A DNA stretch of 64,000 nucleotides from the NCBI RefSeq assembly GCF_015624485.1, contig NZ_CP061378.1, forward strand, positions 4,340,001 through 4,404,000, written 5' to 3'. Positions 52,579 through 61,521 of the stretch are shown here, piece after piece; the first letter of the stretch is position 1; the number at the start of each line of letters is the position of its first letter. Source of the stretch: Bradyrhizobium genosp. L. Its GTDB lineage: Bacteria > Pseudomonadota > Alphaproteobacteria > Rhizobiales > Xanthobacteraceae. The notes below the pieces were generated by a model. That model was not told where the DNA came from and ran no database searches. It was given only the letters and a program-made list of their open reading frames with translations. Made by a program: the position numbers and the translations under genes.

Positions 52579-53835
52579 ATGATCATCGAGCAAACCAGAG
52601 CGAGGCCGTTCTACGGCTGGTTCGTCGTCGCGGCCGCCTTCGTCATCACCTTCATCGGCTTCGGCAGCGCCTACACTTTCTCGTCGTTCGTGGAGTCGCT
52701 GCAGCACGAGTTCGGCGCCTCGCGCGGCGCGGTGTCGCTGGTGTTCTCCTTTGCGGGCTTCCTCTATTTCGGCCTCGGCGTGATCTCGGGCCCACTGGCC
52801 GATCGTTGGGGCGCGCGCAATCTCGCGGCGTTTGGCATGGTGCTGATCGGCGTCGGCCTGCTGCTGGCCGGCCGCGCCCGGACCATCATGCAGGTCTATG
52901 CCGCCTACAGCATCGGCATCGGCGCCGGCGTCGGCTGCGCCTATGTGCCGACGCTCGGCGCAGTGCAGCGCTGGTTCGTCCGGCGGCGCGGCTTCGTCTC
53001 GGGGCTCGCGGTAAGCGGGATCGGCGTCGGGACGCTGGTGATGCCGCCGCTCGCGACCTGGCTGATCGCAAGCCTCGGCTGGCGCGACGCCTATGTCGTG
53101 CTCGGCATCGTGGCGGCGGTCACCGGCATCGGCGCAGCGCTGCTGATCGCCGACGATCCGCGCAGGCACGGCACCGGCCCGGACGGCGATCCGCTCGAGG
53201 CCGTCACGAGCTCACCGGCCCGCCGCGGCGTCGCGGTCGGCGATGCCGTGCGCACGCCCCGCTTCATTGGCCTCTATGCGGCGTGCCTGATCAGCGCATT
53301 CGGCGTGTTCGTGCCTTTCGTGCATCTGGTGCCGTTCGCGCTCGACCATCAGGTGGCGTCCGGCCTCGCAGTGCTGCTGCTCGGCATGATCGGCGTCGGC
53401 TCGACCGCCGGACGCTTCTTCCTCGGCGGCATCGCCGACCGCGTCGGTCGCGATGCGTTCCTGGTCGCGATGTATGTCGGGATGGCCATATCACTGGCGA
53501 TATGGGCGATCGCCGGCGGATTCTGGTCGCTGATATCATTCGCGCTGCTGTTCGGCCTGTTCTATGGCGGTTGGGTCGCGATCCTGCCTGCCGTCGTCAC
53601 CGACCATTTCGGCGGCCGCCATGTCAGCGGCATCATCGGCATCCTCTACACCAGCGTCGCCGTCGGCACGCTGCTGGGACCGAGCGCGGCAGGCTTCGTG
53701 TTCGACATCAGCCACAGCTATGTGATTCCGATCGCGATCAGCGCAGCCGCCAATCTCGTCGCCGCCGTCATCGCAAGGGCCACGATGCGAACCGCATCGC
53801 CGATCGCCGCACCGGGCGGCAAAGGCCCCCAATGA
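52579..53835 (+). CDS. MFS transporter (OFA/monocarboxylate-like)
   Basis: The 418-residue protein has twelve hydrophobic segments, with the first preceded by RARPFYGWFVVAAAFVITFI and the loop motif GPLADRWGARNL. The N-terminal FYGWFVVAAAF and the GLAVSGIGVGTLVMPPLATW stretch recall the oxalate/formate and monocarboxylate (OFA/MCT) carriers. It is the third gene of the amidase operon and could import its substrate or export its product. ATG at 52579 follows AGGGA with a 26-bp gap after the thioesterase gene. Confidence 0.88.
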   Translation: MIIEQTRARPFYGWFVVAAAFVITFIGFGSAYTFSSFVESLQHEFGASRGAVSLVFSFAGFLYFGLGVISGPLADRWGARNLAAFGMVLIGVGLLLAGRARTIMQVYAAYSIGIGAGVGCAYVPTLGAVQRWFVRRRGFVSGLAVSGIGVGTLVMPPLATWLIASLGWRDAYVVLGIVAAVTGIGAALLIADDPRRHGTGPDGDPLEAVTSSPARRGVAVGDAVRTPRFIGLYAACLISAFGVFVPFVHLVPFALDHQVASGLAVLLLGMIGVGSTAGRFFLGGIADRVGRDAFLVAMYVGMAISLAIWAIAGGFWSLISFALLFGLFYGGWVAILPAVVTDHFGGRHVSGIIGILYTSVAVGTLLGPSAAGFVFDISHSYVIPIAISAAANLVAAVIARATMRTASPIAAPGGKGPQ

Positions 53836-53914
53836 CCTCAGAGGTAATCGATCCGGTTGGCGGCCGCGCGCATCATTGCCTCGTGGCTGCGAGCCGTGAG
53901 GGAAATCAATCGCG

Positions 53915-54232
53915 ATGGCTGTTACTTATCTGATCAAGTTCAATGTCTTGCAGGATCGGCGGGAGCGCTTCCTTGCGCTTCTCGAAGGCGTGCTCGATGC
54001 GATGCGCTCGGAGCCCATGTTCCGGGAAGCGATGCTGCATCAAGATCCGGCATCTGATAGCCGTTTCATGCTCTACGAGACCTGGGACAATCACGACGAC
54101 GTCGTGAACGTGCAGCTTCACCGGCCCTATCGACGGGCCTGGCACGAGGCATTGCCTGCGCTGCTCGCGGAAGATCGCGACATCACCATCTGGCAACCGT
54201 TACGCGCCGATCGCGCGCAGCCAAAGGCCTGA
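53915..54232 (+). CDS. Antibiotic biosynthesis monooxygenase (ABM) domain protein
   Basis: The 105-residue protein has the ABM ferredoxin-like fold: VTYLIKFNVLQDRRERFLAL, FREAMLHQDPASDSRFMLYE, TWDNHDDVVNVQLHRPYRRA and ITIWQPL. ABM monomers oxidise quinones, aromatics or heme-like substrates without cofactors. It is 79 bp after the MFS gene, with a Shine-Dalgarno of its own, and is the last gene of the amidase cluster. Its role may be to oxidise a product of amide cleavage. Confidence 0.84.
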   Translation: MAVTYLIKFNVLQDRRERFLALLEGVLDAMRSEPMFREAMLHQDPASDSRFMLYETWDNHDDVVNVQLHRPYRRAWHEALPALLAEDRDITIWQPLRADRAQPKA

Positions 54233-54299
54233 AGGATTCTTGGGGCGGCGCCCTCGGGCACCGCGCGACTGTTGAGTGCCCGCGCAGCGGGCGATCGCG

Positions 54300-54566
54300 T
54301 CAGTTCGTCGTCATCCAGGCGCGGGCTTCGCGCTGGGCAACGGCGATCTCGCTATCCGACATCTGCTCGGCGACTTCACGGCGCAGCGCGATCGCCTCGA
54401 CGCGTCCCTTCAACGCCGCCAGGTTGAACCATTTGTGCGCCGCGACGAGGTTGACCACGCCGGAGCGGCCGCTCGCCCAGTACAGGCCGCGCTCGAACAG
54501 CACGTCCTGGATCGCGGTCGCCGCAACCGGAATGGCGCTGTCCTGATCGATGAAACCCTGAAACAT
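54300..54566 (-). CDS. Sel1-like-repeat small protein (88 aa)
   Basis: The product MFQGFIDQDSAIPVAATAIQ… continues LFERGLYWASGRSGVVNLVAAHKWFNLAALKGRVEAIALRR-type sequence, matching a Sel1 helix pair (G-LY--G-G--VNLVAAHKWFNLAA), then AEQMSDSEIAVAQREARAW. Such single-Sel1 proteins are common in Bradyrhizobium and are of unknown function. GGGGAG eight bases before the ATG supports the start. It converges on the ABM gene. Confidence 0.75.
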   Translation of the reverse strand: MFQGFIDQDSAIPVAATAIQDVLFERGLYWASGRSGVVNLVAAHKWFNLAALKGRVEAIALRREVAEQMSDSEIAVAQREARAWMTTN

Positions 54567-55368
54567 GGTCTAACTCCCCTTTTTGTTGTTGCCGCCCTCC
54601 CCCGAGCGCGGCCCCCGTCCACTGTCAAAACGCCTTGAAGTCCCCTGCACGATCCGCTGGATCATGTGCTCGCCGTTTGCCGGCTTGTTGGGATGAATAT
54701 GACCCGGCAAATTTGAAGAGCGGTTTAAGTATCGCGATGAACGGGATGTAAATCGGCTGCCTGCGGCGCGATCGCTGGAATCGCAGAAGTGCCTGTGCCG
54801 CAGGCACTTCTCTGCATTCGTGAACGCCGGTTTACCCTTGCTTTTGGGAAGACGATAACCATCGCGGACAATGCCGGCATGGCGCGATCGATGTCGTGCC
54901 CGGCATCGCGGGCGATCGGTCTCGGGGCTGACGGAAGGACCGCTTGGGCCGGCTGGCGGTCCACGACCACAGGCCGATGGCGTGGTCAACACGCGCAAGC
55001 GCGGTCAGACGAAGCGACGATAATGGACGGGATGTCGGAAAACGGGTGCCGGGGGCGCGGGCTGCGCGAACTGCCGGAACGAGGGGGTCGGCGAACACGT
55101 CAGGGCCAGATTTCAACGCGGCATTGGCGCCGGTGAAATTGCGGAACCAAGCGGGCTCCGCACCGAACGAAGAAATCTCGTTTCTTCTGCCGGATCGGTT
55201 TTGGAAAGGGGCCCTCTCCGAAATTCGATCCAGCCGTTTGACCTGATGTCTCGCCGACACCCTCTTTCGTCGACCAGGGCTTTTGGAAGGACGTGCCTCT
55301 CAGCAATCCGTCCGGCCCTCGCGACGTGCCGGCGTCAAGCCGCCGGCAAGCCTCTCGAGGTGAGAAGC
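54567..55368. other. Gene-poor stretch 1
   Basis: About 800 bp between the Sel1-like gene and the lysine-rich protein gene. It holds the promoter of the Sel1 gene and one palindrome (54785-54811). Open frames here have no Shine-Dalgarno sequence and no family likeness; the sequence may be decayed coding DNA. Confidence 0.5.
54785..54811. repeat. Palindrome, 'AGAAGTGCCTG' family, copy 1
   Basis: Exact 11-bp arms AGAAGTGCCTG and CAGGCACTTCT around TGCCG, with extra GCAG/CTGC pairing at the edges. A near copy lies at 55697-55721. Confidence 0.75.
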
Positions 55369-55461
55369 TTACTTCTTCTTCTTGGCGACCTTGCGGGTCT
55401 TCTTCGCAGTCTTCTTAACTGCCGACTTCGCCTTCTTCGCCTTCTTTGCCTTCTTAGCCAT
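55369..55461 (-). CDS. 30-residue lysine-rich, histone H1-like protein
   Basis: The tiny gene encodes MAKKAKKAKKAKSAVKKTAK… and ends in KKKK: 17 of 30 residues are lysine and seven are alanine. The sequence resembles the KAKK repeats of bacterial histone-H1-like proteins and of small Bradyrhizobium proteins that I recall as conserved. GGAGGG six bases before the ATG at 55461 is a strong Shine-Dalgarno, and the stop codon TAA is intact. It probably binds nucleic acid non-specifically. It is too short for the usual gene-length cut-offs. Confidence 0.75.
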   Translation of the reverse strand: MAKKAKKAKKAKSAVKKTAKKTRKVAKKKK

Positions 55462-55696
55462 GTTGCCCTCCAGTGTGTGTGAGATGGCTCTAGTTCGCTG
55501 CGTGCACTCGGGAATCGATATGCACTACTTCCCGAATACACCAACAGACCGAAAAAAACAGTGTCCCGCTTAAGGAAGTGTTGACGCAGCGGTGTGCCTG
55601 CGCGCAGCGCGCGTCGTCGAACACATCGTCGCCGCATCGATGCGCTGATGCGAGAAGTGCAACAGCCGCCGACATCGGCATTTGTCAACAGTGCAG

Positions 55697-55721
55697 GAAA
55701 TGCCTGCACCGCAGGCACTTC
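55697..55721. repeat. Palindrome, 'AGAAGTGCCTG' family, copy 2
   Basis: GAAATGCCTGC and GCAGGCACTTC with an ACC loop; one mismatch in the arms. It matches the element at 54785-54811. Confidence 0.72.
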
Positions 55722-56016
55722 TTGAATTCGCATTCGATCGATCAACGCGCGATCGCCGTCGCGTCGAGTCGCGCGCGATGACGAAAAGCGGTACGTCGCG
55801 ATCGCCGAGTCGCAACTTTTGGCAACGAAAAAATTTTCGTGGGTAAGCTCGCTTTTGCCTCGTCTGAGGTCGTCCGAGGTCGATTCCCGGACGAATCGCG
55901 CCTCGGCGATTCGATGCTCGCGGGCGCCGTCGCGGCGATGAATGGACGCTGTGAGGCGAGATCACGTCGCGCTCACGCCGGCGCGACGAGGCTTGGCGAC
56001 ACCCAAAACGACACGA

Positions 56017-56046
56017 GAGCATGATCCGTCGGGATCATGCTCTCGC
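56017..56046 (-). terminator. Hairpin downstream of gatB
   Basis: GAGAGCATGATCC and GGGATCATGCTCTC are near-perfect arms around GTC, 26 bp after the gatB stop; the minus-strand flank contains TTTT. The AGAGCATGATCC sequence is also the end of a widespread Rhizobiales repeat, so it may be a captured repeat acting as a terminator. Confidence 0.6.
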
Positions 56047-56071
56047 AGAAAACGTCGTCGCTGTTGTCGGT

Positions 56072-57556
56072 TCAGATGCCGAGCTTTGACTTCAGAAGAT
56101 CGTTCACCGCCTGCGGGTTCGCCTTGCCGCCGGATGACTTCATCACCTGGCCGACGAACCAGCCGACCAGTTGCGGCTTCGCCTTGGCTTGCTCGACCTT
56201 GTCGGGATTGGCCGCGATGATGTCGTCGACCACCTTCTCGATCGCGCCGAGATCGGTGACCTGCTTCATGCCGCGCGTCTCGACGAGCGCGCGCGGATCG
56301 CCGCCCTCCTGCCAGACGATCTCGAACAAGTCCTTGGCGATCTTGCCGGAAATCGTTCCCTCGCCGATCAGATCGACGATCGCGGTAAGTTGCGCGGCCG
56401 ACACCGGCGACGCTGCGATGTCGACGCCTTCCTTGTTCAGCCGACCGAACAACTCGTTGATCACCCAGTTGGCGGCGAGCTTGCCGTCGCGCGCCTTGTC
56501 CGCGAGACCGGACAGCACGGTCTCGTAGAACTCGGCGCTCTCGCGCTCGGCCACCAGCACGCTCGCATCGTAGGGCGACAGCCCGAAGCCCGTAATAAAC
56601 CGGGACTTCTTCTCATCAGGCAGTTCCGGCAGCTGCGCCTTCAACTCGTCGACAAAAGCCTGGCTGAACTCGAGCGGCAACAAGTCGGGATCGGGGAAGT
56701 AACGGTAGTCGTGCGCCTCTTCCTTGGAGCGCATCGAGCGCGTCTCGCCCTTGTTCGGATCGAACAGCCGGGTCTCCTGGTCGATCGCACCGCCGTCCTC
56801 GATGATCTCGATCTGGCGCCGCGCTTCGTACTCGATCGCCTGGCCGATGAAATTGACCGAGTTCATGTTCTTGATTTCGCAGCGGGTGCCGAGCGGTCCG
56901 CCCGGCTTGCGCACGGAGACGTTGACGTCGGCGCGCAGGCTGCCCTTCTCCATGTCGCCGTCGCAGGTGCCGAGGTAGCGCAGGATCGCGCGCACTTTGG
57001 TGACGTAAGCCTTGGCCTGCTCGGCATCGCGGATGTCGGGCTTGGAAACGATTTCCATCAAGCCGACGCCTGAGCGGTTGAGATCGACATAGGACATGGT
57101 CGGTGACTGATCATGCAGCAGCTTGCCGGCGTCCTGCTCCAGATGCAGCCGTTCGATGCCGACCGTGGCGATGCGGCCGCCGTCGAGCTCGAGCACGACC
57201 TCGCCCTCGCCGACGATCGGCGACTTGTACTGGCTGATCTGGTAGCCCTGCGGCAGATCCGGATAGAAATAGTTCTTCCGGTCGAACACCGAACGCAGAT
57301 TGATCTTCGCGTTCAGTCCAAGGCCGGTGCGCACCGCCTGGCGGACGCATTCCTCGTTGATCACGGGCAGCATGCCCGGCATCGCGGCATCGACCAGCGA
57401 GACATGGGTATTGGGCTCGCCGCCGAACGCGGTGGAGGCGCCCGAGAACAGCTTTGCGTTCGAGCTGACCTGGGCATGGATCTCCATGCCGATCACGACT
57501 TCCCAGTCGCCGGTGGCGCCTTTGATCAGTTTATGGGGTGCGGCTGATGCAGTCAT
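56072..57556 (-). CDS. gatB: Aspartyl/glutamyl-tRNA amidotransferase subunit B
   Basis: GatB activates the misacylated Asp- or Glu-tRNA so that GatCAB can amidate it to Asn- or Gln-tRNA. The 494-residue protein has [37 protein letters not shown], the kinase-like region [20 protein letters not shown] and the tail domain ending with the YqeY-like [20 protein letters not shown]. It is separated from gatA and gatC by the patatin gene and a small gene. Confidence 0.97.
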   Translation of the reverse strand: MTASAAPHKLIKGATGDWEVVIGMEIHAQVSSNAKLFSGASTAFGGEPNTHVSLVDAAMPGMLPVINEECVRQAVRTGLGLNAKINLRSVFDRKNYFYPDLPQGYQISQYKSPIVGEGEVVLELDGGRIATVGIERLHLEQDAGKLLHDQSPTMSYVDLNRSGVGLMEIVSKPDIRDAEQAKAYVTKVRAILRYLGTCDGDMEKGSLRADVNVSVRKPGGPLGTRCEIKNMNSVNFIGQAIEYEARRQIEIIEDGGAIDQETRLFDPNKGETRSMRSKEEAHDYRYFPDPDLLPLEFSQAFVDELKAQLPELPDEKKSRFITGFGLSPYDASVLVAERESAEFYETVLSGLADKARDGKLAANWVINELFGRLNKEGVDIAASPVSAAQLTAIVDLIGEGTISGKIAKDLFEIVWQEGGDPRALVETRGMKQVTDLGAIEKVVDDIIAANPDKVEQAKAKPQLVGWFVGQVMKSSGGKANPQAVNDLLKSKLGI

Positions 57557-57629
57557 GCTCGTTTTCCGGACAAAGCTATATCTGGGACCGATTGGGCTTC
57601 GCGCAACGGGCCGCGTCAGTCAAGCGGGC

Positions 57630-59027
57630 TTACAGCCCGCGGCGGAACGACTGATACGCCTTGCTCGTCCGCAGCGCGTCCGCACCGCCGGCGATCAGCT
57701 GGTCGACCTGCTCCGGTGGCAGCGAGAACCGCGTCGGGATGGCATTGAGGATGCCGGCACGCTCCGGGCCGAGCTGGTCGAAGCTGAGCCGCTCGATGTA
57801 GAAGCTGACATCGCCGCATTTCCAGTTGCCGCCGACGCCAAGCCGGGCGCGATCCGCCGCCGACAGGCCGCAGCGCCAGCGCTTCAGCTTGCCGTTCCAG
57901 TCATTGGCCAGTGCCGAGAACGCGGCATAGCTCGACCGCACGCTGGAATCGATCGCGGTATCGGCCGCTGCCGATACCAGTTCGACACCGCTCGGTCCTT
58001 CCAGTGTCTGCACGAAGTTGCCGGAGATGCCGCGGCCGGCGTCGACCACCAGGAACAGGAGCCGCCGCAGCTTCACCGCCTGACGCTCGGTGAGCGGCTC
58101 ATAGGGTCGTTGCGCCGCCAGCAGCCCGATGGTGATGCCTGACAGGCCGTAATTGTCGACCAGGCCGCCGTCGAGCAGCTTGACGTACTTCATCGAGCCG
58201 TCGCGGTAGCGCGTTTGTGCCTCGGCATAGGAGCGCAGCAGCGGCTGCGCGTTGGGATCGTTGCGCACCCGGTCGAGCCAGGCCGGCAACGGCGCGTTGC
58301 AGCCGCCGGGATAGGTTTCCAGCACGATCGGCGCGAAGGCCAGCGGCACGGCGGCGGACGCTGCCACGGCTTCGGCGACACGATAGGAGCGGATGTCGCT
58401 GCACAGCGCGTCGAAGGCGGTCTTGCCGAACACGAAGGGCGTGCGGTTGTAGATGTCGGAGGCGTTGATCCAGACCCGCGGCCGGTGGTCGTCCGGCAGC
58501 TCGCCGAAGCGCGCGCCGTCGAACAGATTGCGGTCGAGCCAATTGGTGAACTGGCTGTCGTTGACGCCGCCGCTCAGCGCGCGTCCGATATTGCCGAGCG
58601 AGATCTGGGTCTTCAGCCCCTCCTCGGCGTTGCGGAGCAGGAAGCGCTCGCGGAAATCGTCGAGCGCGGCGCGCCGCTTGAGACCGAAATAGGCGGCGGT
58701 AACCGATCCGCCCGACACGCCGGAGACGAAGTCGACACGGTCGAGCAGCGTTTTCGCGCCGGCGACGCCGGAATGCACCCGGTCGAGCTCCTGCAGCACG
58801 CCGAACGAGAACGCTGCCGCACGCGTGCCGCCGCCGGAGAACGACAGCGCCAGCAGATCATCGTCTTCGTAGTTCGGAATGTCGCGCGCGACATTGTTGT
58901 CGGCGAGCGCAGCACCAAGCGGCATATTGCCGGGCAGGTTGTAGACGGTCGCGCAGCCGGCCAAGGCCACCGCCGTCACGGCTGCCAGCAGCGCCGACAG
59001 CCATCTCCCCCTGCCCAAGCTACGCAC
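57630..59027 (-). CDS. Patatin-like phospholipase, lipoprotein
   Basis: The 465-residue protein has a lipoprotein signal peptide with lipobox LAGC (Cys25). The patatin domain contains FSGGGTRAAAFSFGVLQELD (oxyanion loop), the nucleophile elbow GVSGGS (Ser105) and the catalytic aspartate in LLDGGLVDNYGLSGITIGLL. It is expected at the inner or outer membrane, hydrolysing acyl esters of lipids. The C-terminal 150 residues after the patatin core contain two Cys pairs. It lies between gatB and the small gene before gatA. Confidence 0.9.
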   Translation of the reverse strand: MRSLGRGRWLSALLAAVTAVALAGCATVYNLPGNMPLGAALADNNVARDIPNYEDDDLLALSFSGGGTRAAAFSFGVLQELDRVHSGVAGAKTLLDRVDFVSGVSGGSVTAAYFGLKRRAALDDFRERFLLRNAEEGLKTQISLGNIGRALSGGVNDSQFTNWLDRNLFDGARFGELPDDHRPRVWINASDIYNRTPFVFGKTAFDALCSDIRSYRVAEAVAASAAVPLAFAPIVLETYPGGCNAPLPAWLDRVRNDPNAQPLLRSYAEAQTRYRDGSMKYVKLLDGGLVDNYGLSGITIGLLAAQRPYEPLTERQAVKLRRLLFLVVDAGRGISGNFVQTLEGPSGVELVSAAADTAIDSSVRSSYAAFSALANDWNGKLKRWRCGLSAADRARLGVGGNWKCGDVSFYIERLSFDQLGPERAGILNAIPTRFSLPPEQVDQLIAGGADALRTSKAYQSFRRGL

Positions 59028-59142
59028 GATACTCTCTTGCCCGCTGGCCCCCGCCCCGGTTGCACCAGCCTATCACGGCCAATCTGGGCGGCGGCATGGC
59101 GGGCGAAACAGGGTTAATTGACGCGGTGCGCCGGCACCACCA

Positions 59143-59427
59143 CTACGCCGCCGAAAGTGCCGCGACGATCCGCTCCCACTCCGCCTCGAGCGTATCCTTC
59201 GCAGCCGGCTGGTTGGCTCTGCGATACCAGTAGCCGGCATTGCCGAGATCACCCTCGACGCGATGCAGATAGGCGTGCACCCAGGCCGAGCTGGCGTCGT
59301 CCTCGTCTTGCACGATCCTGTGCGCCTGGTCCCAATCGCCCTTCGCCGCCCACCACAACGCCCTCAGCGGCGGCGACAGCATCGCATCCGGCGCTGTGTC
59401 AGTGAGACTGGCGCGGAAATCGGCCAT
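59143..59427 (-). CDS. Small conserved-looking protein downstream of gatA (94 aa)
   Basis: The product contains ALWWAAKGDWDQAHRIVQDE and VHAYLHRVEGDLGNAGYWYR, two helix pairs that look like one TPR/Sel1-type hairpin set; I recall similar small proteins in proteobacteria but know no function. It starts 3 bp after gatA, so it should be translated with the gatCA transcript. Confidence 0.78.
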   Translation of the reverse strand: MADFRASLTDTAPDAMLSPPLRALWWAAKGDWDQAHRIVQDEDDASSAWVHAYLHRVEGDLGNAGYWYRRANQPAAKDTLEAEWERIVAALSAA

Positions 59428-59430
59428 CGC

Positions 59431-60903
59431 TCACCACCATTTCGGCGGGGTGAAGCGGCCGGCGGCCTGCTCGATCACTCCGCCGAGCGAGAACAGCGTC
59501 TCCTCGTCGAAGGCACGACCGATCAGTTGCAGGCCGAGCGGCAGCCCCTGCGCATCCATGCCCGCCGGCACCGCGATGCCGGGCAATCCCGCCATGTTCA
59601 CGGTCACCGTGAAGATGTCGTTGAGATACATCTCGACGGGATCGTCGCCCTTCTCGCCGACGCCGAACGCCGCCGACGGCGTCGCCGGCGTCAGGATCGC
59701 GGTGACCCCCTTGGCGAAGCAGTCCTCGAAATCCTTCTTGATCAGCGTGCGCACCTTCTGCGCGCGGAGGTAATACGCATCGTAATAGCCGGCCGACAGC
59801 ACATAGGTGCCGATCAGCACGCGGCGGCGCACCTCGGCGCCAAAACCCTCGGCACGGGTGTTCTCGTACATCTCGATGATGTTCTTGGCCTGCTCGCGCA
59901 GTCCGTAGCGCACGCCGTCATAGCGCGCGAGATTCGAGGACGCTTCCGCCGGCGCCACGATGTAATAGGCCGGCAGCGCGTATTTGGTGTGCGGCAGCGA
60001 CACCTCGACGAGCTCGGCGCCCGCCGCCTTCAGCCATGCCGCGCCATCGCTCCAGAGTTTTTCGATCTCCGCCGGCATGCCGTCGAGCCGATACTCCTTG
60101 GGGATGCCGATCTTCATGCCCTTGACCGACTTGCCGACCGCGGCTTCGTAATCGGGCACCGCGATATCGACCGACGTGGTGTCTTTCGGATCATGCCCTG
60201 CCATCGAGCGCATCAGGATCGCGGTGTCGCGCACGTCACGCGCGATCGGGCCGGCCTGGTCGAGCGAGGATGCGAACGCGACGATGCCCCAGCGCGAGCA
60301 GCGGCCATAGGTCGGCTTGATGCCGACGGTCGCAGTGAACGCGGCGGGCTGGCGGATCGAGCCGCCGGTGTCGGTCGCGGTCGCGCCCATGCAGAGCTGC
60401 GCCGCCACTGCCGACGCCGAGCCGCCGGACGAGCCGCCCGGCACCAGCGTGGTATTGCTGCCCTCGCGCCGCCACGGATTGGTGACCGGGCCGAAGCACG
60501 AGGTCTCGTTCGACGAGCCCATCGCGAACTCGTCATTGTTGAGCTTGCCGAGCAGCACGGCGCCGTCGCGCCACAGCTGCGAGGTAATCGTCGACTCGTA
60601 GGGCGGAATGAAATTGCCGAGGATCTTCGAGCACGCCGTGGTGCGGATGTCGCGGGTCGCGAACAGGTCCTTGATGCCGAGCGGGATGCCGGCGAGCGGG
60701 CCGCCCTCGCCCTTGGCGATCCTGGCGTCGGCTTCGGCCGCCATCTCGCGGGCGAGGTCCGGCGTCTCCAGCACATAGGCATTGAGCGCGCGCGCGGCTT
60801 CGATCGCGGCGAGATGCGCGTCGGTCAGTTCGCGCGCGGTGAAGGACTTTTTCGCCAGGCCTGCGCGGGCCTCGGCGATCGTCATCGATGTCAAATCGGT
60901 CAT
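59431..60903 (-). CDS. gatA: Aspartyl/glutamyl-tRNA amidotransferase subunit A
   Basis: GatA releases ammonia from glutamine for transamidation. The 490-residue protein has the amidase triad Lys78 ([10 protein letters not shown]), Ser158 ([10 protein letters not shown]) and Ser182 ([11 protein letters not shown]), plus the GatA-typical [20 protein letters not shown] and [20 protein letters not shown]. It is distinguished from the other amidase in the window by the full GGSSGGS motif and by gatC upstream. Its start overlaps the upstream small gene by four bases. Confidence 0.97.
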   Translation of the reverse strand: MTDLTSMTIAEARAGLAKKSFTARELTDAHLAAIEAARALNAYVLETPDLAREMAAEADARIAKGEGGPLAGIPLGIKDLFATRDIRTTACSKILGNFIPPYESTITSQLWRDGAVLLGKLNNDEFAMGSSNETSCFGPVTNPWRREGSNTTLVPGGSSGGSASAVAAQLCMGATATDTGGSIRQPAAFTATVGIKPTYGRCSRWGIVAFASSLDQAGPIARDVRDTAILMRSMAGHDPKDTTSVDIAVPDYEAAVGKSVKGMKIGIPKEYRLDGMPAEIEKLWSDGAAWLKAAGAELVEVSLPHTKYALPAYYIVAPAEASSNLARYDGVRYGLREQAKNIIEMYENTRAEGFGAEVRRRVLIGTYVLSAGYYDAYYLRAQKVRTLIKKDFEDCFAKGVTAILTPATPSAAFGVGEKGDDPVEMYLNDIFTVTVNMAGLPGIAVPAGMDAQGLPLGLQLIGRAFDEETLFSLGGVIEQAAGRFTPPKWW

Positions 60904-61127
60904 TTATTGATCGGGCTGCAGAAGAAGGGAGACAGGGTCTTGTCATTGGCGGGATCTTCGAGCCGCGCCTTGTTGGCCTTGGCACGCTCGGCGTCGAGCG
61001 CCTCGAGATGATCGAGCACGGCGTCCATCGCCGCATTGGGATCGGCGACCTTCCCCTTGCGCTCCATCGCATCGAGGAAATCCATATAGGCCTTGTAGGC
61101 CTTCTCGTCGTCGCAGAGCAGACACAT
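60900..61127 (-). CDS. Small CxxC protein between gatC and gatA (75 aa)
   Basis: The chain starts [20 protein letters not shown], has a helical acidic middle and ends [12 protein letters not shown]. Cys2, Cys5 and Cys70 could bind a metal. The stop overlaps the gatA ATG, so it lies inside the gatC–gatA transcript and is translationally coupled to gatA. I do not recognise a named family. Confidence 0.7.
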   Translation of the reverse strand: MCLLCDDEKAYKAYMDFLDAMERKGKVADPNAAMDAVLDHLEALDAERAKANKARLEDPANDKTLSPFFCSPINK

Positions 61128-61151
61128 GGACGTGGCTTCCAGAAAATAGAG

Positions 61152-61439
61152 TTACTCGACCACCTTCGGCACCAGGAAGAAATGATCGGTCGTATCGGGC
61201 GCGTTGCCGACGATCTCGTCGGCGATCTCGCCGTCATTGACGACGTCGGCGCGCTTCTTCATCTCCATCGGCGTCACCGAGGTCATCGGCTCGACGCCCT
61301 CGATATTCACCTCCGACAACTGCTCGACAAAGGCCAGGATCGCGTTCAATTCCCCCTGGAGCGCGGGAACTTCGGCGTCGCTGACCGCGATCCGCGCCAG
61401 ATGCGCGATGCGGCGGACGGTCGTGGCGTCAACAGACAT
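61152..61439 (-). CDS. gatC: Aspartyl/glutamyl-tRNA amidotransferase subunit C
   Basis: GatC is the small belt subunit that joins GatA and GatB. The 95-residue protein has the standard sequence [35 protein letters not shown] and a C-terminal [11 protein letters not shown]. It heads the gatC–small gene–gatA–small gene run. Confidence 0.96.
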   Translation of the reverse strand: MSVDATTVRRIAHLARIAVSDAEVPALQGELNAILAFVEQLSEVNIEGVEPMTSVTPMEMKKRADVVNDGEIADEIVGNAPDTTDHFFLVPKVVE

Positions 61440-61521
61440 TATATAGAGCCTCGGGCTGAAAGGTCAGCCCGCCGTATAGCAGAGCCCGGTTTTGCGCCGC
61501 AACCGCGGCGCATACCCCGAT

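Larger units (their letters stand above)
55462..56071. other. Gene-poor stretch 2
   Basis: About 610 bp between the lysine-rich protein gene and the end of gatB. It contains the second AGAAGTGCCTG palindrome (55697-55721), several CGCGATCGC-type motifs (55750-55810), and the hairpin after gatB (56017-56046). No convincing coding frame. Confidence 0.5.

Noticed and set aside
54832..55260. Protein-coding gene in the gene-poor stretch
   Set aside because: No Shine-Dalgarno, no family likeness, and composition typical of non-coding GC-rich DNA.
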